The notes: a model not told the origin generated them from the sequence alone. Shown: positions 1 to 12,706, numbered from the stretch's first letter. The stretch is 60,000 nucleotides of DNA from Polytrichum commune (GCA_950295325.1 OX485804.1:21764001-21824000), one strand, 5' to 3'. Numbers and translations: made by a program.

Positions 1-177
1 AAGTAAATATGATATTTATTGTCGCCAATTCTAATTATCTTGCTCAATACTAATTGAAAACCGCGGTGCACCTACACTAAATGCTAACTCATCATTATTT
101 GTCATTCCTTGTAAAATTGTTGGGGGGATTATCGATTTACAATATTGCAAATACTATAACTTACCAAGTGATTTTCC

Positions 178-766
178 CCCAGGTACGCAACTCCCGTATT
201 ATATGGTCCTGATTATAATAACTTATAATGCGTTTTAGTCCAATATTGAGTGATACAATTTGTTTTAATGTAGGAAACCCTTGTAGCCCTTCTAACAAGG
301 AATCCAAAAATGTAATTATATATAGGAAATGAATATATTTTGAAGCATATAATTGCATTAAAAACCTAATTATATGATTTTTTTTAATACAGGTACCATA
401 GGTCAAACTACCCAACTTTTTGGACTTTTTAATAAAATTTTAACATTGTGAATGAATTATAATTTTAATGGGAGGCAACTATTCGTGGCTTATAATTTTA
501 ATGGGAGGCTTAATAAATATGCAACCCAACTTTTTTTCATCTCATTTATTTAATTTGGTCTTCACCCAACTTTTTTTTCATCTCATTTTATTTAATTTGG
601 TCTTTACCCAACTTTTTTTTCATCTCATTTTATTTAATTTGGTCTTCACCCAACTTTTTGATCATTTTAATTTGATATAATTTGATATAATTTTTACAAA
701 AGCCGTCCTCTAAGCCGTTTTAAGTACGATGCCCCCTGCGTATAATATGGGAGTTGCGTACCCGGG
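178..766. mobile_element. Family A: 589-bp TIR element with 8-bp target duplication
   Basis: The ends are near-perfect inverted repeats of about 28 bp. The left starts CCCAGGTACGCAACTCCCGT; the right, reverse complemented, starts CCCGGGTACGCAACTCCCAT. GATTTTCC occurs at 170-177 and again at 767-774. Outside those bases the sequence is the two halves of a family B MITE. It is non-coding and contains a tandem repeat. The 8-bp duplication is typical of hAT elements, but the terminal bases are not classic hAT, so the superfamily is left open. Confidence 0.8.
522..660 (+). repeat. Tandem repeat of about 42 bp, 3.3 copies, inside family A element
   Basis: The unit CACCCAACTTTTTTTTCATC followed by TCATTTTATTTAATTTGGTCTT starts near 522, 563, 605 and 648. 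Two copies of TATAATTTTAATGGGAGGC lie just before it (about 458-510). Confidence 0.85.
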
Positions 767-1241
767 GATTTTCCATCCAAATTTCAATCATCCATGACAA
801 TATTTCATCACAAGTTGCCAACAAGATAAGGATATTTTTAAAATTAAAATAAAGATAAAGATAAGCAGTGTTTTGGCCAATGGATGAACTCATCCATCAT
901 CTATGACAATATTTGTTCACTTATTCATAAGAAGTGTCATCTGAATAGTTATCATAGTGACAAAAAATACCATAATATGACACTAAATATCATATTTAGT
1001 GTAGATCCTTGCATATGGACAGCATATCTTATTGTAAACACATATTGGTTACATGTACATTTTTGTTTTATGAAAGATGCACATGTTTAGAGTGGCCCTA
1101 TTTCGACCAAACTGCTTCTCAAAATATTTATAGTTGAAGATTTTCATCATTTTTTTTTCCCTTCCCCTAATTTTTTTGTTGTGCAATGTGCATGTATTGA
1201 CAACCAAAATTGTATTATCATATGCACTATTATTTCTGGAG

Positions 1242-1464
1242 TACACTAAGTATCAACTGATGCATGTTACTATTCGGAGTTACGCAATGCCATAACTATT
1301 AAATGAGAATGTAATATTTTACCAAGCAAAGTAGCATTTATATTCTATAACATCCAAAAAACCTATTGAACTCTCGTTCATAAAAATTGAACTCATGAAT
1401 AAGACGTCATTGCACTGCGTAACTCCAAATAATAACACGCACCAATTGAGATAACCAATGTAGT
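1242..1464. mobile_element. Family C MITE (about 220 bp)
   Basis: Inverted ends: TACTATTCGGAGTTACGCAA near 1270 pairs with TGCGTAACTCCAAATAATA near 1416. It is bounded by TACACTAAGTATC and GAGATAACCAATGTAG. It has no ORF. Confidence 0.7.
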
Positions 1465-1776
1465 CATTTCTCCACATTCATTTAAAACATAGTTCTATGA
1501 AAATGCACATAGAACCTATCGAAATTAGTGTGGGTTCTTCTTGCTATCTTCTTTGTGGATCGTGTATTTAACTCAACTTGGGGCCTTAAGTTTTTTATTT
1601 TCATGTGGCAACATTAGCAAGTACATGGAGACTCGGAAAAATCAGCTAAAGCCAATAATATACTCCACGTCAAAGCACACCTGCAAGTGATAAGTAAGGT
1701 CTCCATGTACTGTGCTTATCTCTGCAATGCCTTGCATTTAATGTACAAATCATTTTCATGTGAATTGTACGAGTCT

Positions 1777-2291
1777 TGGGGCCCCTTCACACCCAAGCCA
1801 AGAGCCGTGACCATCTTGAAATTGTGAGAGCCCAATAGAAAGTGCCCCAAGGCCGTCCCAACACACCTCCAACATCATGTAGCGTGGTCACAGGCCCTCA
1901 AGTGTAGTGTGAAGTCATGTGTGACTGGGCTCTCAACTAAATGCTATGTCAATGAGTTTTTATTCATGCGGGGTCCTCACACGTGATAAAATAGAATAAA
2001 CCAACAGTTGTGCGCGTTCAGAGTGCCATGGTCTCCCAGTTTTGTGTTGGGCCTACCTCCAAGAGTTGGTTTTTGAGAATCGTCTAAGTGACCATGAAAC
2101 ATGATTCATTTGATGCCATGTAGGAGTCCATGTAGACTTTACATCCATCTTGCATTCACGTGTATACTCTGTTGGTCCCTCAAGCGTAGTATGAAGTAGC
2201 GAACTTGGAACGGCTCCGCCTTTTCCACCAATGAGAGCGCTTGAAGTGTAATGGTCACGGGCTCTCAGGCTCGTGTGTGAAGCGGGCCCTT
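1777..2291 (+). mobile_element. Family D inverted-repeat element, full copy (515 bp)
   Basis: Ends are inverted: GGGGCCCCTTCACACCCAAG at the left versus GGGCCCGCTTCACACACGAG (reverse complement of the right end), followed by AGAGCC(C)GTGACCAT on both sides. The interior is non-coding and matches 34253-34768 over its whole length in inverted orientation. Confidence 0.8.
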
Positions 2292-2365
2292 AGGGTAACT
2301 AATTAAAAACGGTCAATTGATGTATCATATATACATGTATATTGGTAAGTTTTTGTTGGAGTAAT

Positions 2366-2588
2366 TACACTAAATATCCCAATTAGTGTGTGTTATTATT
2401 TAGAGTTATGCATTGCAATGACCTCTTACTCATGGGTTCAACTTTTACTAAGGAAAGTTCATTAGGTTGTTCGGACATTGTAGAACATAAATGATTTTTC
2501 TTGGTAGAATATTCCCTTTTTCATTCAATAGCTATGGCGTTGTGTACCTCCCAATAGTATAACGCACTAACCGGGATAGTCGGTGTAG
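2366..2588. mobile_element. Family C MITE copy
   Basis: Starts ACACTAAATATCCCAATTAG and ends CACTAACCGGGATAGTCGGT plus GTA. Inner blocks ATTTAGAGTTATGCATTGCA and TATGGCGTTGTGTACCTCC form the second inverted pair. Confidence 0.75.
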
Positions 2589-2599
2589 TAAGCTTGTGC

Positions 2600-4620
2600 T
2601 TAGAGAGGGCTTTGAGATTGAGAAGGTTGCCTAACAAGTTGAAAGCAAATTCTTGAGGGAGATATGAAGAGCTTCAAGTGACACCAACCTTTTAATTGGA
2701 GTTACCATTGACATTTTCGATTCCGCAAGGTAACTATCATTTAAGGAAATATGGACAAAGAACATGCTCACTGAAAATAATAATTGGAAACAAGCAATGG
2801 CGGGGAAGGGGGAGGGGGTAAATAGAAGAATATAATGAAAATCTTAATTATATACATTTTGAGAAGCAATACGGCCATAATATAACTTTGCACATGCCTT
2901 TTTTTACAATTATCATAATGTACATGCACTGCATGTGTTTACAGCAATACAGGTGGATTATGTGAAAGATTGAAGTCTTTGTTTCTACTATAAGGCCCAT
3001 CGATAATATTGCATATATGGAATCTTATTATGTCCAAAACTCATGCTTAAGTCTAGATTTATCTAATACCTAGTTAGGTGTTTTCAAATTTATATTTTTG
3101 ATCCTAAACTATAGCATGATACATGTGGGATATCAATGAGTTTCAAGCAATGTGAAACTTCCATGTGAAACGTCTTCAAAGGAAAATTTATACTATTAAT
3201 TACACATTGTTACACCCCACCTGGTGTCAAAATGTCACATTTTATTATTATTTCCAATTTCATTCCAAATATTGGAAGTTAAACAACAGTCTTCCATCTT
3301 ATGTTGGTCATGAGTAAATACAATATGGATGGCATGAATTCATCCAACATGTGGGCTTTAAAAGCTTACATCCAATTCTTGGCAATTCCAAGGTTTCACA
3401 TACAATGCTTTACTTTCCCGTCATTCATGCCCCCTCGAACTTAGCAACTTCTATTCCTTAGAACCACGAGACACAATTTTAGGCACACACATTAACGCAT
3501 ACTCCACTTAGTGGACATGATGAGGCCTCCCCCGCCCACCCAACTCTCAAACTAATGTAAAAAGCCTTTCATTGGGACCGCACAACTGCTCATATGAACC
3601 CACATGCACTCGATCACAATCCTCAACCTCCCACACAAGACTAACACAACAACCGACACGCACTCCATGAACCCCATCTAGACACCCAAGTAACAACACA
3701 CCTCAATCCCCACACTCTCACATACTCCCCTCGATAGGGATTCCCATAATAAATAGCTCGGATAATACCCGAAATCACCACCAATTTATGTGTACACCAA
3801 AAACTAAACCCACCATCACACACATCTTTGTGGATAGATTTAAATTCTACCTCAAAGCCACTAGACACACCAACCAATATCAACAACTCCAAGTATGTAT
3901 GTATGTATGTATGTATGTACAACAATCCCACCCCTTTCCCCTTCCTCCTAGGTGGGGCATGCAACCATCTTGAGCAGGGTGGGCAGAGGCATCGGTCTTT
4001 TTTTAGAAGAGTGTCCAGGTTGAGGCCCTCCCACAAATACTACACATATGGATCACTCACTCCTCCCACATTCCATTGAGGAGAAGAAGGCGACGTTGGG
4101 GTGGGCTCTTGTTACCACATACGAACTAACGTGAGGGTAGGAAAGGGTATAACTATTTGAGGCATCAATGTATATAGTATGTAAAAGGGTGAGGATTTTT
4201 TTTTCCCTAGTTTGTACATTTAAAAAGGCTATTAAGAATTATGAACTGAATGTATAAAAGGGGCCACTAAGGTTTAGAGGAAAATTGACAATAGATGTGC
4301 TAGTTTTATCCAATTACCATATTTCTTCCAAATGATGTGTGATGTAGGGTCATAATATTATGAGTTGTATCCTACTAATGAAAAATGTTCAATGAAAAAT
4401 TTCTCATTGGAAAGTGAAAGTGGATTACATAAATAATAAAGGCCCATTTATTTCATGATTTGTAAATTGTGTATGTAGTGGAGGTATTTATCACATTAAA
4501 ATGAAAAGATTTGTATAAATTTATTAGTCTATTTTCTAGAGTATTTCTAGTACATATACATTTTTCTCATGTAAAGTCCCATATATATGGAATTTTATTT
4601 CATAGTCACCACGCACGTCA
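2600..4620. other. No gene recognised
   Basis: AT-rich DNA with a C-rich, G-poor stretch at 3400-4080 that recalls the LINE strand bias but gives no alignable domain. Open frames here lack known motifs. Confidence 0.5.
3894..3920 (+). repeat. (GTAT)n microsatellite
   Basis: About six GTAT units followed by GTAC. Confidence 0.9.
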
Positions 4621-4644
4621 TTTAGGTTTCCAATGAAGAGTCCA

Positions 4645-5880
4645 CCCCCCCCCCCCCGCCCCGGGCCCTAACCCTTATTTTGTGATGTATGATGATACTG
4701 TAATCTTGAACTTTACCTCTACATACTTGTAAGCAATTTTATGATTGCCTAATTTTCTCGTTACATTTTCCATTCATGCTATACTCTTGGAATGATTTGT
4801 TACATGTTGTTCTAGTTGTATGTTGTGTCTCATTGAAGTGTTGCACTCGTATAGTTTTGCAATGGTGTGTATGCATGATGTTTTTCAGTTGCCATGTTAT
4901 TTTGCTCCACTTTTGCAATGCGTGTGTATTTTTTCAATTAACTTGTTTTAGTTAAAAGGAATATAGGGTACTACCAAAAAATACCAAAACATTGGCAACA
5001 AAACTATTGGTAGAGTGGTGTGAAATAGGTCAATCTAGATAATTAAGTTTTAATTCTTGCCTTGGAGGTAAATAGCCCTTATAAAAATACCCTTATCCGC
5101 AGGTGATACACAAAAATCCTATAGAATGACCTATCCAAGTCCACAATTTTGACAATTTTGTAATCTTGGTGAAACTACTTCTTCTTGCTTGTCTTATGAG
5201 TATTTTTGTTATTTTATCCAAATTTGTAGACAAATGGAAAAGACAAGTACGTTCATGACCCTCCAAGGAGTGGTCATGTACCAAAATGAATACAAAGCCA
5301 TGACATTTAGGAGATGGTGATGGATACACGGTAGCTCTAATTGTTGTCAAATACAAACTTGGTCGTTATGACATCATGTTGGGTATGGGATCACCATAAC
5401 CCCAATGACACAACACCCATTATGAGGCCAAGACCAAGGAAAGTTATAGGTTAATGGTAACACTTGATGTACTGATAGTACCCTCATGTTGTTGGAGTTG
5501 GAAACCAACATATTCCAAATTGAATCCCTCAACCATGTAGATGACGGTGCCAATCTTCACCAGCAATGTTATGGATGCTATTGCCCAATCACAAACATAA
5601 ACTTTCCTACTACCTTTTACACGATGATTTCTACCCGGGGGTTCACTGGTCATTGGAATTGTAAAAGGCGTGTGTGGGTGATTATGAAAAAAAAATCTCA
5701 TGTTATAAAATGAGAAAATTCTAAGGTATCCCATAGTCTTATACAAGAACAACAAAGGTTTACATATTAATGGTATACTAAATAATAAACTCGTGTATTT
5801 ATACTAAGGCTTTTGGTTGAAAGTGATAATTTCCGTGACTATATACACAATAAGTCCCCCATATGTATATTATGTATATT
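4645..5880. other. No gene recognised; starts with a C13 tract
   Basis: C13 at 4645-4657, then AT-rich sequence. Overlapping frames at 5444-5755 on both strands show no family signature. Confidence 0.5.
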
Positions 5881-5889
5881 ATGTACATT

Positions 5890-7740
5890 AAGGCCACCAT
5901 AACAACTCCCAATCAAAACAAAGGAAGACATCCATGTAATTGCAACCATCCCAGCCCATGCCATACAATATGATCGCACACCAGAATGGCCCAAATATTA
6001 CCAACATGTGGAACCAAACCTAACCTCAATAATATGTATACATAACCAAGCTAACCCAACAATGAATCTACAAACCCCACCAGAATTACAAAACCTCCTT
6101 AAAACCTTACTTTATACACACGTACACATACACCCCATTAAACCCACACCCACAAATTACCACATCAAAATCTCCAAAGCCTAGAAAGATACCCCTAGAA
6201 CAACCACCCCAACCCCGATAAATACTCCCCTACCAAACAAATACAACCACATGCACCCCCTTAGATACCAACCATAACAATGCATCTACACATATGGCTC
6301 CTTCATCCCCCCCCCCCCCCCCCCAAAAAAAAAAAAAAAAAAAAAAAACTTTGACAGAAATATAGAAGGCAACACAGTAGGCTCGGGAATATACAGTCCC
6401 AACAACAACACCCGAATAGTTGAGAGACTCCCATGCTACCAAAATATCCTACGGGCCAAACTCAATGCAATACTAATTGCCATAAAATCCATACAACCCA
6501 CACGACTCAACACACATATATATTCATAGACAACCTAAATAGCAAATTCCTAATCAACAACCACATTCAGCACCCGACATCACAACATCACCACCCAGAC
6601 AAACTACTAATAGCAGCAATAGTACGCCAACTACATTGGACCCCACACACCATACACGTACATAAAGTACGCGCACACTCGGGTATCACTGGAAATGAAA
6701 TAGCCGACATACTAGCCAACGAAGGAACACTTGAAGAAAAGCCAATTAACACCCCATACATACACACAACACATCCCACCCCTTATTGGTTAGCAAGCTG
6801 ACCCACAACCACCCATGATGGTGCCATCCGCAATCTACACACATTTATAACCAAAAAATACCGCAACTGCGAATCGGTAGCCGCCAAACTAAATTCCCAT
6901 ACGTAGACAAATGGTTATCAAATACCCAAATACACCAAAAACTATCCAACCACTTCTGGAAAAGTGAAAATGTGATTGATGCCCAAATCACCCAAACGCT
7001 CAAATTTTGATATGCACAATACATGGGTAACCATCGAAAAACCATATTTTGGCCCCTCACATAAAAACCCCAACTACACATTATGCCACCTCAACGACAG
7101 AGACACATGGCCCCATCTACTATCAACATGTGAACATCCATACTTAAAAGGCCTAAGAATTGCATGACACAACAAAGCGGTACACTCCAGTACCCAAACC
7201 CTACAAGCAAACAAAAACACCCAATTCCTCACATTAACTAATGCATGTAACTTCAACAACAAACCACCTGAACAAACAATCCCATAGTGGCTCCTTAAAT
7301 GTACATGCCAACAAACAACATACCACTGCCTCGCCAAACTAAGACCATACATATTATGTCTAATTGGAGCCCCAAACCACACACAAACACCAATATCACC
7401 ATCCCCCGCAATCACAACCCAACTCATTGAATTCACATACTGTCATAATAGATACCCGGACCAAGCTCTCACACATAAGCACACTAAATACGACCCTCTT
7501 ATCAATGCCATACAAAACAATAGCTGGAGAACCAACCCTCTCATTATCATCACAACATGCTTCAGAGGTGCCATACACGAACACTCTATCAATAAACTTA
7601 CCAACCTTAAAATCCCAAAATCAGCCATCAAAAATCTCATGCAAAATAACCACCAAAATGCCATCAAATATCTCACATGCCTCATCCTAAACAAAAGAAA
7701 ACTTGAAAACAAACAAGAACTTGTCTCACCCCCTTAATGA
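5890..7740 (+). pseudogene. RNase H and C-terminal region of a non-LTR retrotransposon (LINE), decayed
   Basis: Degraded 3' half of a LINE ORF2. The RNase H domain can be followed from IYTYGSF near 6284 (DGS expected) through IYIFIDNLNS, HHPDKLLIA and HKVRAHSGITGNEIADILAN (about 6510-6730). The last block includes the His and Asp that mark RNase H. Downstream (6976-7735) come FDMHNTWVT, a CHLN...H...CEHP Cys/His cluster and a long C-terminal tail ending LVSPP. Stops and frameshifts are frequent and a C18A24 tract splits the domain. The reverse transcriptase is not visible upstream. Role when intact: removal of the RNA strand during retrotransposition. It is C- and A-rich and very poor in G on this strand. 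Confidence 0.75.
6307..6348 (+). repeat. C18A24 double homopolymer
   Basis: Eighteen C (6307-6324) are followed directly by 24 A (6325-6348), inside the decayed RNase H domain. Confidence 0.95.
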
Positions 7741-8599
7741 CATGGAACAAGATGTTCATGAATAGAGCCCACCTCATAAGAGGCATAACACCCCATGTTG
7801 CATCATGAACATCCATGATCAGCATTGGGCCAACGGACTCATCACTCATGCCAGTACTGGGCTATGGGCAATATTTTTATTTTTATTTTATTTTACATTA
7901 AGGCCTCAAATCAAATCATTTTTCACAATCATGTTAGGTCATATGTGGATTGAAGAATGCAACCCCCATATATTGATGTTGTCACCTAGGCATAACCAAA
8001 TCTTAATTGAGATATATATTTGTGTTTAGTTATACTCCTTTTTTTATATTCTATGTAGATAGTTGTCCTTTTGTATAACACCGTTCTCCACAATAAAACT
8101 GGGGGATGCAAAATGGGCCCTCCAATCCACAAGTCCGATTCCTAACCCATGCGGTTATCCCAGAGTCTCCAACAAAAGACACACTTTAAAAAAAAAGGTG
8201 CAAGATTAGTAAAGTGGACACAAAAAATGCTCCAGTATACTAAAATTGTATTTTTGTGGTCACATGCCAAAACAATTTAGCAAATTGTTGTTTAAATTGG
8301 AAAATTTTCTTGATGTCCTTTATTGGTGTGTTAAGTACTCAAATATAGACTATCAAGATGAGATATTCAATACTTATAATTAGAGAATAGTACTCAAAAG
8401 ACAATGGCTTGATTTGGTTTTAGTCAAAGTCGTTGTAAAAAAAAGGTCAAATATTGCAATTGATTATGTTCCACTGATATTGAAAACATTTGAATATGCG
8501 AGTGAGGTTAGTATACAGAACATTGAAGTTACTTCCATTTATGAATATCATGTCATTGTTGCCAAATGCATTGTACTTTAATGAAATGTTTTCTTTGAT

Positions 8600-9620
8600 G
8601 GTTTTTTGGTAGGTATGGTTTGGGCGGTAGAGGAGGGTTTCTTTGGATGCTTGTTTATTTTGAAGGATTTCTCTAATTATTGCAAATATATCAAAAGGTC
8701 TACATAAACATGATGTTTCATCTCCTCCACATACAACAGTAGATTGGAATGATCACAAGAGCAAGAACATTGAAGTCTTGCTTGAATTTTCTTTTGCGTG
8801 CCTCAACGGTGATAGTCCCTTGCTTTATTTGTTCATAAGAAGAAAAAATGTTAGGAATGATGTTAGGACGTTCTTGATCTCCAATGATTTCATGTTGTGA
8901 AAAGATTGGTGGGATTTCAACAAGTTGCCATTGTGTTCTCCACTAACGGTTTACATACCTCAATTTTTATTTTTATTTTCCTTCTTTAATTCCTCCCTCT
9001 TCATTGTGTTGCAACGTTGAATTACATTTGTCATCCCCCACTTCATGCGAGATTATGATTCTTGGACTCGCCATTTCTGCATTATGTTGTTTCTTAATTC
9101 AAATCCCAAGTTGGAGTTTGTTTTCCAAAAGAAGGGTGCAATGTCTGAGGTGGATGTGGAGGCCTTGGCCATGTACTTCAATCTCACATATGCAAGCACT
9201 TTGAACAGAAAAGTGCCATGAACAGGTGGTGGAGAGAATAACTCCAAATTGATGCAAATCTTAACTGAGGCTTTAACTCTTGCATTTGTTACCCTTGATG
9301 CTCACACATCTACATGTTGGTTATTTTTATGCTTTCAAGGTATTTATGGCTACATGGATTCCATTGTGGTTTTGTTTATGACCTATGCAAATTTATTGAT
9401 TTTTCAACATTTCATAGGCATATGCATCTCTTCATGCTTGCAGAAATTGTAGTTGTCATGTAGTCGTGGACAAAGGAAAACTTTGCACTGTTTCATGCCA
9501 TCGTATCTCCATGGCTGATGCAATACCAACTTCTAGTGCATGTGGATTTGTGTCACAAAATGTCTCCATCAATTTTGACGAAAAGCATGTTAAGAAGGTT
9601 GTAGAAAAACTCAATTGAGT
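8600..9620 (+). pseudogene. Decayed coding-like region of unknown family
   Basis: One frame reads TTVDWNDHKSKNIEVLLEFS, LLYLFIRRKNVRNDVRTFLI (8735-8890), then after a stop KDWWDFNKLPLCSPLTVYIP. A second frame from about 9025 reads FVIPHFMRDYDSWTRHF, NSNPKLEFVFQKKGAMSEVD, VEALAMYFNLTYASTLNRKV (to about 9220). The residue mix is protein-like but frames change and stops interrupt. I cannot name the family; a mobile-element protein is most likely. Confidence 0.3.
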
Positions 9621-9903
9621 ATGTAGGTTGATAATGTATCTAGGTTCTTTGCCAACTTAACATGCGACACTTAGGCGTGCGCATTCAAAACCCAACCTTT
9701 ATGGTTTTGTTATGCCAAGAAAGAATAACAATATGGGTTCTCCTCCGAGTTTTATGGTTTTGCCTTTATGTGCAGAGAGGGTCACTCAAATCATGGAAGA
9801 TTTAGCCACATCGATTCCTTGTTGTAGGTCAAGAAAAAAATCTCATCACCCATATGTAGATGACAAGGCATATGAGTGCAATGATTTTGATCATTATAGT
9901 AAA

Positions 9904-10264
9904 CTACACTAGTGTCATATGGTATTTTATGTCACTATGGTAACTTTTTGGATGACACTTCTTATGAATAAGAACAAATATTTTCATGGATGATGAATGA
10001 GTTCATCCATTGGCCAAAACCCTACCTTTGCTTGTCAACAACTTGTGATGAAATATTATCATGGATGATTGAAATTTGGATGAAAAATCATTGGTAAGTG
10101 ACTGTATTCAACACTGAAAATCTATAATCCCCCCCAAAAAAAATCACAAGTAATGACAAATAATGTTGGTAACATCTAGTGTTGGTGACACTACACCAAG
10201 GTTTATAATTAGTATTGAGCAAGAAAATTAGAATCAGTTACACTAAATATCATATTTAGTGTAG
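9904..10264 (+). mobile_element. Family B MITE, intact reference copy (about 360 bp)
   Basis: Begins CTACACTAGTGTCATATGGT and ends GTTACACTAAATATCATATT plus TAGTGTAG. It has no ORF. Used here as reference for the family. Confidence 0.75.
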
Positions 10265-10619
10265 TTCAGAGGAGGTAAATAGTTGACAATACCATTCACT
10301 ATATGTTCAACTAGATTGGATACTATTGGGTTGGAACTCAGACTGCATGAGATTTGGCATTCTATATGTCTACAATTGTAATTTGTAGTTGCAATAATAA
10401 AACAAGACACTTCAGCGCATCACTTGAGTTTGTGTGACAATATTTGGATTTGCACTTCCTTTTAAATTATCACAATCAACGGACATTGGTTCATCTGAGC
10501 AATTTTTCTTTTACATCCACCTATGTCCAAAAACTTAACTTCTTCTTCATCAATACCGCTATCACTTCATAACACAAACCTACATGAAGTCTATAAATAT
10601 ATGTTACATCATGCTCAAT

Positions 10620-10960
10620 ACTTGGAATGTGCTTGCATTTTTTTGGACAATTTGTATGTTAAATCTAACAACAATATTGAAATTCACTGAAGACAACAAA
10701 GACCACTCCTACATCTATACAAACAACCTCAACGTTCTCTATCTCATTAGCAATCACATATGCAATCCATGCTCACAACATAATCACACAAACAAACTAC
10801 TCATACAAACCTTAATCCATCGCCTCTCCCATCAAATCACTCATCCCCCTTTCTAGCATTCCAAACTACTCACATAACACCTACATACCATGCCCATATG
10901 ACACCTTAACCCATATCATCCCTACCATTTGAAAGGGGCTTTGGATTTCAAATTTTTAAA
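10620..10960 (+). pseudogene. Second RNase H LINE fragment
   Basis: The frame around 10680-10850 reads YIYTNNLNVLYLISNHICNP, then SQHNHTNKLLIQTL. This aligns with YIFIDNLNSKFLINNHIQHP, SQHHHPDKLLIAAI of the copy near 6.5 kb. Only the central part of RNase H remains. The conserved D of the DNLN block is N here, so it cannot be active. Confidence 0.65.
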
Positions 10961-11546
10961 GCTTGCTTTTAAAATTCATCTTCACTTGTATATTCAATGA
11001 GTTTAGGGTCCAAACATATGATCTCATTGTTAGCATCCTTGGTAACATTCTATAAAATTTTCATGTCATTTTTCCTAATTTTTAAAATTATGCCATATTT
11101 TGATGTACACATAATGCAATTTAGTACAATGAAAAGTGTTATGTTTCATTTAAAGGTAGATGAATCCAAAACTTTAACTTAATATATATGAGAAGCATGC
11201 ATACTAAAAGAATAACAGATTTATGAAGAAAACTTGAATAAGGTGTTGAGGGGTGAGGGCAAGCCACCAAGATCTTGGAGGTGTATATTGAAATTATTGA
11301 TGGTTTTAAAAAGTATGAGGTGTTTTCTGTTTCTTTGTTGGTAAGCAAGAAATTTTCAAAATTTTCCTAAGCTATCTAAGCTCAATACTTCAAGAGGCTT
11401 TACTACTAGAGAAGTGTATTTATGTATTTTATCCTATTTTATATCTAATAAATAAGACCCACCATTTTCTTCCATTTTTTAATGGAAGTTCCATTATATA
11501 ACATGCAAACTCAAACTCTAGGTCATTTTAATTCCAATATCACATG

Positions 11547-11572
11547 TCTATAATATGGGAGTTGCGTACCTA
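11547..11572 (+). repeat. Solo terminal repeat of family A
   Basis: TATAATATGGGAGTTGCGTA plus CC matches the right end of the element at 178-766. I find no partner left end within 1.5 kb upstream, so this is a truncated copy. Confidence 0.55.
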
Positions 11573-11724
11573 AGTAGAAAGGCTCCATTATAAGTTTGAT
11601 CGCAGGCAAGTATGAGTTGACCAAGGAATCTTGACATCTAATTGACCTTAAAATTCACTAATTCGAGCCATCAGTGTTTTTTTTCCTCTTGCTCGCATTC
11701 ACCATCAAAGTGAACCATCAAGTA

Positions 11725-11835
11725 TAGTGTGTCACTATAGTGTCCATCCTCGAAAGGGGAGAGTAGTATTGTCCCAATGTCCCTTTGTCCAGTGGGCATC
11801 GGGTCATTGGCATTACGAACAGACACTTTATTCAC
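11725..11835 (+). repeat. Family G repeat
   Basis: GGGGAGAGTAGTATTGTCCC, AATGTCCCTTTGTCCAGTGG, GGTCATTGGCATTACGAAC is shared, inverted, with 23218-23310. No coding content is visible. Confidence 0.5.
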
Positions 11836-12301
11836 GCCGGCCCCTTGCTAAAAAGGGACCGGAGTTTCTATCATCTGATCCATTATCTTCTAGTTGCATG
11901 GGGAGTCTGAAGACATGCTTTACTTTAACAATAAAGCGCCTCTTGCCCCTATTGCTACCCGATGAGTTCAATGTGGATCCCTCAAAGTCCGCACTACTCT
12001 AAACGGTCCTAATACTATGAGCCACACTAATTCTTGTAATGAGAATTTATGTGGACCTCATTGTCAATGCATGCTAAATTAATACTAAATTTAGCATGGG
12101 ACATGGTAAAATTGTTTTCAGGAAAAATAATGTGGGTAAAAAATTGTTTTTGTGCTATTTTATTTTTTGTGAGGTGTTGATCAGAAGTCCTCATGAAGAT
12201 TTAGGGGACGACCTAGGGTCTTGGACCCATGGTAATTCCACCTTGACTAGGAAATTGATGTGGCCACACTAATAATTTCCACTCTAATATTCCACCCACA
12301 C

Positions 12302-12706
12302 TAGAGTACAGGCGCCCATAACTGATCACTTAAGAGTTTTGGCACCAAATTTGGAGAAGTATAAGGCGGTGCAATTTTTTCTCATGTAGGAAGATTGAAA
12401 TCACGAGGACTGCAATTTTATTAATAATTTTATTTCTTGAATTGAAATTACTATGATTTTTTGAAGCCAAAAGTTGGCCCGAACATATTACTAGTGTCTG
12501 GAGTTTGCATAAACGTTCATTTCAACTGCTCATTCTTCCTCGCTTTAGCATGCAAAACCAAGACATGTATCATGGCACGTTGGTTCCAACCTTATCGAAG
12601 TTCAATACCAACCTCTTAATGAAAATTCAATCCTTGCCCAATCTAAATTGCGCTACCTTGTAGAATTCTGATGGGGTCCTAATCGGGAATAGATGCCTCT
12701 ACTATA
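12302..12706 (+). mobile_element. Family E element, copy 1 (about 405 bp)
   Basis: Left end GAGTACAGGCGCCCATAACT, TGATCACTTAAGAG; right end GGGAATAGATGCCTCTACTA. Internal landmarks are GGAGAAGTATAAGGC, GAAGCCAAAAGTTGGCC and GAACATATTACTAGTGTC. It is non-coding with short terminal repeats of the form TAGAGGCACC. Confidence 0.75.

Larger units (their letters stand above)
1..1014 (-). mobile_element. Family B MITE, split by family A insertion (1-177 and 767-1014)
   Basis: Joining 1-177 to 767-1014 gives a copy matching the reverse complement of 9904-10264. Shared blocks include TTGCTCAATACTAATTG, TCCAAATTTCAATCATCCATGA, TTCATAAGAAGTGTCAT and the palindromic end ACTAAATATCATATTTAGTG. The left end reaches the window edge. 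Confidence 0.8.

Noticed and set aside
3641-4079. Overlapping open frames on both strands
   Set aside because: They come from C-rich, low-complexity sequence and a GTAT microsatellite; no domain is visible.
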